Positions 1 to 5,064 of a stretch of 5,064 nucleotides of DNA are shown here, one piece after another. Origin of the DNA: an uncultured Lysobacteraceae bacterium (GTDB lineage Bacteria; Pseudomonadota; Gammaproteobacteria; Xanthomonadales; Rhodanobacteraceae); assembly GCA_946482585.1 (NCBI GenBank), contig CAMLSI010000391.1, positions 1 to 5,064 on the forward strand. The letters are read 5' to 3'. The translations under genes were made by a program, and so were the position numbers. The notes under the pieces were generated by a model. The model saw only the letters and a program-made list of their open reading frames with translations, was not told the DNA's origin and did no database searches. Every line of letters starts with the position of its first letter. Within the stretch, counting starts at the first letter, position 1.

Positions 1-938
<938 letters not shown>

Positions 939-945
939 TCGAACA

Positions 946-973
946 CGGGGACCTGCGGGTCCCCGAATTTTTT
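946..973 (+). terminator. Intrinsic (Rho-independent) terminator after guaB
   Basis: A perfect 8-bp GC-rich stem, CGGGGACC (946-953) paired with GGTCCCCG (958-965), closes a TGCG loop. It is followed by AA and a run of six T (968-973). It starts 7 nt after the guaB stop codon and ends 37 nt before the guaA start. By structure it is a strong terminator for guaB transcripts. Since guaA lies directly behind it on the same strand, it may act as a partial terminator that lowers guaA expression relative to guaB. Confidence 0.9.
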
Positions 974-1010
974 ACGCCCCTTGCAACACGCGACGAGTTC
1001 CCGGCAAGCC

Positions 1011-2654
1011 ATGCAGAACATCCACGACGACAAGATCCTGATCCTCGACTTCGGCGCGCAGTACACCCAGCTGATCGCGCGGCGCATCCGCGAAATCGGC
1101 GTCTACTGTGAGATCTGGGCCTGGGACCACGATCCGGCCGACATCCCGGCCTTCGCGCCGCGCGCGGTGATCCTGTCCGGCGGTCCCGAGTCCGTCACCG
1201 AAGCCGATTCGCCGCGTGCGCCGCAGGTCGTGTTCGATCTCGGCGTGCCGGTGCTCGGCATCTGCTACGGCATGCAGACCATGGCCGAGCAGCTCGGCGG
1301 CAAGGTCGAGGGCGGTCATCATCGCGAATTCGGCTACGCGCAAGTCAATGCGGACACCGCATGCCATCTGTTCCGCGGTCTCGGCAGCGACACCGGCAGG
1401 CTGCCGGCCTACGGCGAAGGCGAATCCTGGATGGGCGAGCAGGGGCCGCAGCGCGATACCGATGCGGAAGCCGCGCGCGTCGCGCTCGACGTCTGGATGT
1501 CGCACGGCGATCGCGTCGTCGCCCTGCCGGCGGGCTTCCGCGCGGTCGGCGCGACCGAGTCGCTGCCGTATGCGGCGATGGCCGACGAGTCGCGCTGCTA
1601 CTACGGCGTGCAGTTCCATCCCGAGGTCACGCATACGAAGCAGGGCGCTGAGCTGCTGCGCCGTTTCGTGGTGGACATTGCCGCCTGCAGGACGTTGTGG
1701 ACGGCCGCCAACATCATCGAGGACGCTGCCGAGCGCGTGCGCGCCCAGGTCGGTTCCGACAAGGTGCTGCTCGGCCTCTCGGGCGGCGTCGATTCCTCCG
1801 TCGTCGCGGCATTGCTCAAACGTGCGATCGGCGACCAGCTCGTCTGCGTGTTCGTCGACACTGGCCTGCTGCGCTGGCAGGAAGGCGATCAGGTCATGCG
1901 GACCATGGCCGAGCACATGGGCGTCCACGTGATCCGCGTCAACGCGGCGGAACGCTATTTCGCCGCGCTTGCCGGCGTCGAGGACCCCGAAGCCAAGCGC
2001 AAGATCATCGGACGTCTGTTCGTCGAGATCTTCGAGGAAGAATCGGCCAAGCTCACCGACGTGAAGTGGCTGGCACAGGGCACCATCTATCCTGACGTGA
2101 TCGAGTCGGCCGGATCGAAGACCGGCAAGGCCCACGTGATCAAGAGCCATCACAACGTCGGCGGCCTGCCCGAGCACATGAAGCTCGGTCTCGTCGAGCC
2201 GCTGCGCGAACTGTTCAAGGACGAAGTGCGCCGCCTCGGCGTCGAACTCGGCCTGCCGCGCGAGATGGTCTATCGCCATCCGTTCCCGGGCCCGGGCCTC
2301 GGCGTGCGGATTCTCGGCGAGGTCAAGGCCGAATACGTCGAACTGCTGCAGCGCGCCGACGACATCTTCATCCGCGAACTTCGCGCGCACAATCTCTACG
2401 ACAAGACGAGCCAGGCGTTTGCCGTATTCCTGCCGGTGAAGTCCGTCGGTGTCGTCGGCGACGCGCGCGCTTACGAATGGGTGATCGCGCTGCGCGCCGT
2501 CGAAACCATCGACTTCATGACCGCGCACTGGGCGCACTTGCCGTACGAATTCCTCGGCGCCGTCTCGACGCGCATCATCAACGAACTCCGCGGCGTCTCG
2601 CGCGTCGTCTACGACATCAGCGGGAAGCCGCCGGCCACGATCGAGTGGGAGTGA
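1011..2654 (+). CDS. guaA: GMP synthase (glutamine-hydrolysing)
   Basis: GuaA aminates XMP to GMP using ATP and glutamine, the step after GuaB. It has 547 residues against 525 in E. coli. The N-terminal class I glutaminase domain (about 1-210) begins with [21 protein letters not shown]. Its triad is Cys85 in GICYGMQT, His203 and Glu205 in QFHPEVTH. The ATP-pyrophosphatase domain follows, with the P-loop SGGVDSS at 257-263, then [15 protein letters not shown] and [12 protein letters not shown]. The C-terminal dimerisation domain carries [16 protein letters not shown] and ends in [10 protein letters not shown], the canonical terminus. About 23 extra residues lie between FRGL and DVWMSHGD (residues 124-159). 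The ATG at 1011 is chosen because it gives the family N-terminus. An in-frame TTG at 981 would add ten unconserved residues. No strong Shine-Dalgarno precedes the ATG (only GGCAAG). The conserved sequence closely resembles Xanthomonadales GuaA as recalled. Confidence 0.98.
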   Translation: MQNIHDDKILILDFGAQYTQLIARRIREIGVYCEIWAWDHDPADIPAFAPRAVILSGGPESVTEADSPRAPQVVFDLGVPVLGICYGMQTMAEQLGGKVEGGHHREFGYAQVNADTACHLFRGLGSDTGRLPAYGEGESWMGEQGPQRDTDAEAARVALDVWMSHGDRVVALPAGFRAVGATESLPYAAMADESRCYYGVQFHPEVTHTKQGAELLRRFVVDIAACRTLWTAANIIEDAAERVRAQVGSDKVLLGLSGGVDSSVVAALLKRAIGDQLVCVFVDTGLLRWQEGDQVMRTMAEHMGVHVIRVNAAERYFAALAGVEDPEAKRKIIGRLFVEIFEEESAKLTDVKWLAQGTIYPDVIESAGSKTGKAHVIKSHHNVGGLPEHMKLGLVEPLRELFKDEVRRLGVELGLPREMVYRHPFPGPGLGVRILGEVKAEYVELLQRADDIFIRELRAHNLYDKTSQAFAVFLPVKSVGVVGDARAYEWVIALRAVETIDFMTAHWAHLPYEFLGAVSTRIINELRGVSRVVYDISGKPPATIEWE

Positions 2655-2985
2655 GTTTTTTCAGTCTGCTTGCAGCGGTTTTCTTGTGCTTTGCGATGGG
2701 CTACGGCCAGGTCGCGGATCCTCGGGCGTCACACCAGTCAGGTCAGCTACGGGCAGAGCCGCGTGCAAGTGGTGCGTAGTATCGAGCGGCAGTCGATGCA
2801 GAGAAAATGATCCCGCGCATGCTGGAGGCGTTCATGGCGGGGATCGTGGTTGCAAGAGGAGAGGGCGGGCAACGCCGAAGCCACCAGCGAAATGAGGCTT
2901 GGAGGAAGATCGGGGTGGCTTGGAGCGAGTCTGTGCGCAGTTCAAGTCTTGCCACGTCGTCGCTCTTCGACATCCTTCCCAGGGC
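2655..2985. other. Gap without a supportable gene between guaA and lysR
   Basis: Both strands hold only short open frames (60-76 codons) with no recognisable motif or convincing ribosome binding site. The guaA reading frame stays open past its stop until a TGA at 2808-2810, encoding a basic peptide containing LGRHTSQVSYGQSR. I cannot assign it. A T6 run (2656-2661) directly follows the guaA stop. The only hairpin before it is 4 bp (CCAC/GTGG, 2635-2648) and sits 7 nt away, so a strong intrinsic terminator for guaA is not seen. No tRNA, IS end or repeat array is visible. On the lysR side, no stem with a T-run is seen after its stop either. The stretch probably marks the junction between the conserved guaBA locus and accessory DNA. 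Confidence 0.6.
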
Positions 2986-3897
2986 CTAGCGCCGATCGAA
3001 CGGTTTTCGATCCAAAAGGCAGTCGATGAACGCACCGAGGAGGGCTGGTCGATGCTGCCTGTTCGGATAGTAGAGGAACAGCCCAGGGCGCGAAATCGAC
3101 CAGTCTGGCAGGACCTGGACCAGCCGTCCCTGGGCCAGGAGCTCGCCCACGCCATCTCGCTCGAAGTGATAGGCAATGCCGAGCCCGTTCAGCGCAGCGG
3201 CAACACCGATGTCGGCATGATTGGTGACGACGGGGCCGTCCACCGCCACTTCGAGTCGTTGCCCTCGTTTCTTGAACTCCCAGCGATAGCGCCGACCATC
3301 CGTCTGGAGCCGCCAGTTGATGCATGCATGGTTGTGCAACTCGGCAGGTGACTTGGGCGTTCCTCGGCGCGCGAGGTAGTCAGGAGACGCCACGGCAACC
3401 ATGTTCAGGTCCGGCGTGAGGCGGACGGCGACCATATCTTTTTCGAGCAGCCCACCCACACGGATACCGGCGTCAAAGCGGCCAGCGACGATATCCGCCA
3501 GCGCGTCGTCGACCACGATGTCGAGAACCACGTCAGGGTGTGCCTGATGGAAGCGTGAAAGCCGGGGCGCAATGATGGTTCTCGCTGCGATTCCCAGCGT
3601 GTTGATGCGAAGCGTGCCGCTCATCTGTCCTGTTGACTCGCTGGCTTGAGCGACTGCGGCGGCCATCTCGCGAAACAGCGGCGCTATGCGCCTGTAGAGC
3701 AGCTCGCCACTGGCCGACGGCGCGACGCTGCGAGTCGTGCGATTCAGAAGACGCGCGCCGATGCGGCCTTCGAGCTGCCGGATGGTCTGGCTGAGTGCCG
3801 AAGGCGATAGGCCCAGGTGCTCTGCCGCCCGGGCAAAGCTCTGGCGTTCCACGACGGCCACGAAGGCCTTCAGCTCAGCGAAGTCGGATCCACGCAT
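2986..3897 (-). CDS. LysR-family transcriptional regulator
   Basis: A full-length LysR-type regulator of 303 aa, the usual family size. The N-terminal winged helix-turn-helix spans about residues 5-65. The recognition region is SFARAAEHLGLSPSALSQTI, followed by RQLEGRIGARLLNRTTRSVAP, the highly conserved end of the DNA-binding domain. A linker helix (about 66-90) leads into a periplasmic-binding-protein-like effector domain (about 93-297), with the family hallmarks GTLRIN, FDAGIRVG, SPDYLARRGTP and a late VTNHADIGVAAALNGLGIAY segment. The overall pattern resembles the CrgA-like LysR subgroup. The ATG at 3895-3897 is preceded on the minus strand by an AGGA about 11 nt upstream, a slightly long spacing. 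The gene is divergent from the NTF2-like/SDR operon and separated from it by 102 bp, the classic arrangement for a LysR protein that controls its neighbour and itself. The effector molecule is unknown. Confidence 0.95.
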   Translation of the reverse strand: MRGSDFAELKAFVAVVERQSFARAAEHLGLSPSALSQTIRQLEGRIGARLLNRTTRSVAPSASGELLYRRIAPLFREMAAAVAQASESTGQMSGTLRINTLGIAARTIIAPRLSRFHQAHPDVVLDIVVDDALADIVAGRFDAGIRVGGLLEKDMVAVRLTPDLNMVAVASPDYLARRGTPKSPAELHNHACINWRLQTDGRRYRWEFKKRGQRLEVAVDGPVVTNHADIGVAAALNGLGIAYHFERDGVGELLAQGRLVQVLPDWSISRPGLFLYYPNRQHRPALLGAFIDCLLDRKPFDRR

Positions 3898-3999
3898 TAT
3901 GTATCGTTTCCTGCATAACTCATCCAGATTCTAGGATATTCACTAAATTCACGCCGGCGCGCATCGTGAGGCCTTCATTGACCCCATGGAGCCAACGAC
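3898..3999. promoter_or_regulatory. Divergent promoter/operator region between lysR and the NTF2-like/SDR operon
   Basis: This spacer must hold the start signals of both directions and is AT-richer in its middle (about 3925-3950) than the flanking genes. ATTC occurs three times at 3928, 3938 and 3947, that is every 9-10 bp, and two of the copies extend to ATTCAC. An inverted repeat TTATG (3897-3901) N12 CATAA (3914-3918) overlaps the lysR start codon and translation-start region. For lysR, a TAGAAT at 3928-3933 on the minus strand resembles a -10 box, but no good -35 sits 16-18 bp before it. No convincing sigma70 pair was found for the plus-strand operon. That LysR binds here is inferred from the layout and not shown by a textbook T-N11-A box. 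Confidence 0.6.
3988..3991 (+). promoter_or_regulatory. Ribosome binding site of the NTF2-like gene
   Basis: GGAG ends 8 nt before the ATG at 4000 and supports that codon as the start. The nearby upstream ATG at 3986 is out of frame and is itself part of the ATGGAG stretch. Confidence 0.75.
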
Positions 4000-4329
4000 A
4001 TGAACACCTTGACCCTTCCGGAGCCGGTTGCCGCGTACTTCGCGGCCGAACACAACCCTGAAGCCCTGGCGCATTGCTTCACGGCGCAAGCCGTCATGAA
4101 GGACGACGGTCACACCTACACGGGCATCAACGCCATCAAGGCCTTTATGGCCGAGGCATCGGCCAAGTTCAGCGCGACGAGCGTGCCGTTCGCCATCGAG
4201 CGGGAGGACGGCGGCTTCCAACTCGTCCGTGCCAACGTCACCGGCAACTTCCCTGGCAGCCCGATCGTTCTGTCCTACCGCTTTCGCCTAGTACGCGGCC
4301 TGATCGCATCGCTGGAGATCACGGCATGA
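4000..4329 (+). CDS. NTF2-like (SnoaL-type) fold protein
   Basis: A 109-residue cytoplasmic protein with no signal peptide or membrane segment. The pattern fits the nuclear transport factor 2/SnoaL-like superfamily. It has N-terminal helices with YFAAEHNPEALAHCF (residues 13-27) and the hallmark turn AVMKDDGHTYTGINAIKAFM (31-50). Beta strands follow, with FQLVRANVTGNF and a final IVLSYRFRLVRGLIASLEI. Members of this fold form cone-shaped pockets and serve as isomerases, cyclases, dehydratases or binding proteins; nothing here fixes which. Asp35 and Asp36 lie where many SnoaL-like proteins have a pocket acid. It is somewhat short for the family (often 120-140 aa) but seems complete at both ends. 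Its stop overlaps the SDR start (ATGA), so the two are very likely co-translated and act on the same substrate or pathway. Confidence 0.85.
   Translation: MNTLTLPEPVAAYFAAEHNPEALAHCFTAQAVMKDDGHTYTGINAIKAFMAEASAKFSATSVPFAIEREDGGFQLVRANVTGNFPGSPIVLSYRFRLVRGLIASLEITA
4314..4317 (+). promoter_or_regulatory. Ribosome binding site of the SDR gene inside the NTF2-like gene
   Basis: GGAG lies 8 nt before the ATG at 4326 and within the last codons of the upstream gene. With the ATGA stop/start overlap it supports translational coupling and decides the SDR start. Confidence 0.75.
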
Positions 4330-5064
4330 GCTTCGACCTTCACCTGAACGGCCTGCGGGCATTGGTCACCGGCGGCACGCTGGGCCTTGGCGCTGCAGTC
4401 GTGAAAACCCTTGCGGAGGCCGGCGCTCGGGTGGCGACATCCGCGCGCACCGTGCCAGCGGAGCCGGTGGAGGGCGTCAACTACGTGGCTGCCGATCTGT
4501 CGACCGCGGAAGGTACGAGTCACCTTGCTCAGACCGTCCTGCAGGATTGGGGCGGGGTCGACATCTTGATCAACGTGCTCGGCGGTTCGAAGACTCCCGT
4601 TGGCGGTTTCGCTGCGATCAGTGATGAGCACTGGTTCGCCGAGCTGAACCTGAACTTGATGCCTGCCGTACGCCTGGATCGTGCGCTGCTGCCAGCGATG
4701 CTGGCTCAGGGCTCCGGCGTCATCATCCACGTCAGCTCCATCCAGCGCGTGCTGCCTCTGCCCGAGTCCACTACCGCCTACGCCGCGGCCAAGGGGGCTC
4801 TCACGACCTACAGCAAGTCTCTGGCGAGAGAGGTGACGCCGAAGGGAGTTCGCGTGCTGAGCGTTGCACCGGGCTGGATCGAGACCGAGGCTTCCGTGGT
4901 GTTTGCGCAGCGGATGGCTGCAGAGGCTGGAACGGATTACGAGGGCGGCAAGAAAATCGTGATGGATTGGCTGGGAGGAATTCCAGTGGGCCGACCCGCC
5001 AAACCACAAGAAGTGGCCGATTTGATCGCTTTCCTGGCGTCCCCGCGGTCCGCGTCGATCGCAG
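4326..5064 (+). CDS. Short-chain dehydrogenase/reductase (SDR), 3' end outside the window
   Basis: A classical SDR oxidoreductase with an NAD(P)-binding Rossmann fold; 246 residues are visible and it runs off the window. Start ATG at 4326 overlaps the previous stop. The cofactor motif TGxxxGxG is TGGTLGLG (residues 15-22). ADL (56-58) binds the adenine ring. The usual NNAG is replaced by NVLGG (83-87). Asn110 is the likely active-site Asn. The catalytic residues are Ser138 in HVSSIQ and Tyr152/Lys156 in AYAAAK. APGWIETEA (181-189) follows the active site and GRPAKPQEVADLIAFLASP is the typical C-terminal region, so only about 15 residues should be missing. Arg41 in SARTV, just after beta-2, could favour NADP(H), but this is a guess. 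The substrate is unknown. It is paired with the NTF2-like protein and probably regulated by the divergent LysR. Confidence 0.93.
   Translation, partial: MSFDLHLNGLRALVTGGTLGLGAAVVKTLAEAGARVATSARTVPAEPVEGVNYVAADLSTAEGTSHLAQTVLQDWGGVDILINVLGGSKTPVGGFAAISDEHWFAELNLNLMPAVRLDRALLPAMLAQGSGVIIHVSSIQRVLPLPESTTAYAAAKGALTTYSKSLAREVTPKGVRVLSVAPGWIETEASVVFAQRMAAEAGTDYEGGKKIVMDWLGGIPVGRPAKPQEVADLIAFLASPRSASIA

Noticed and set aside
981..1010. TTG at 981 as the guaA start.
   Set aside because: It would add ten residues not found in GuaA proteins, has no ribosome binding site and starts close to the terminator T-run. The ATG at 1011 gives the family N-terminus.
972..2537. A 521-codon open frame on the minus strand covering almost all of guaA.
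   Set aside because: It lies in register with guaA codons, so its stops would need sense TTA, CTA or TCA codons, which this GC-rich gene avoids. The translation has no recognisable domain, while guaA on the plus strand is certain.
2635..2661. Possible intrinsic terminator of guaA (CCAC/GTGG hairpin and T6).
   Set aside because: The stem is only 4 bp, lies within the coding end and is 7 nt from the T-run, so it is too weak to call.
2788..3028. An 11-bp direct repeat GGCAGTCGATG at 2788-2798 and 3018-3028.
   Set aside because: One copy lies inside lysR coding sequence, the flanks do not match, and a repeat this short is plausible by chance; it does not look like an att pair or target-site duplication.
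2899..3351. A 150-codon plus-strand open frame.
   Set aside because: It is antisense to the well-conserved C-terminal half of the LysR protein and shows no motif of its own.
3978..3983. TTGACC as a -35 box for the NTF2-like/SDR operon.
   Set aside because: A -10 box at the normal 16-18 bp spacing would fall at the ATG at 4000 or inside the coding region, and none is seen there.
4275..5009. A 244-codon minus-strand open frame.
   Set aside because: It is antisense to the SDR gene, whose cofactor and catalytic motifs are clear; the antisense product resembles nothing known to me.

Overview
The window reads as chromosomal DNA from a GC-rich gammaproteobacterium, most likely a member of the Xanthomonadales (Lysobacterales). 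The main clue is GuaA. Several of its segments, such as [16 protein letters not shown] and [20 protein letters not shown], match from memory the Xanthomonas-type GMP synthetase better than the E. coli or Burkholderia forms. This placement is by recall, not by a search.

Positions 1-2654 are housekeeping. The 3' two thirds of guaB (IMP dehydrogenase) are followed by a clear intrinsic terminator hairpin and then a complete guaA (GMP synthetase). Together they convert IMP to XMP to GMP. GuaA carries about 23 extra residues in its glutaminase domain compared with E. coli.

Positions 2655-2985 are a gap of about 330 bp with no gene I can support. Most of it looks like decayed or junction DNA between the conserved guaBA locus and what follows.

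Positions 2986-5064 look like an accessory metabolic cassette. A LysR-type regulator on the minus strand faces away from a two-gene plus-strand operon: a small NTF2/SnoaL-like protein and a short-chain dehydrogenase/reductase (SDR) that runs off the window end. The two operon genes overlap by ATGA, so they are probably translationally coupled. The 102-bp divergent spacer is AT-richer than its surroundings and holds ATTC direct repeats at about one helical turn, plus a short inverted repeat over the lysR start. The LysR protein plausibly controls the operon from there. The substrate of the SDR cannot be told from sequence alone.

The 3' end of guaA is a known integration hotspot for genomic islands, and codon choice in the cassette is less strict than in guaB/guaA. 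The cassette may therefore be acquired. No intact integrase or att repeat is visible, so this stays an inference. I found no RNA gene, CRISPR array or intact mobile element, and no strong evidence for a wholly new system.
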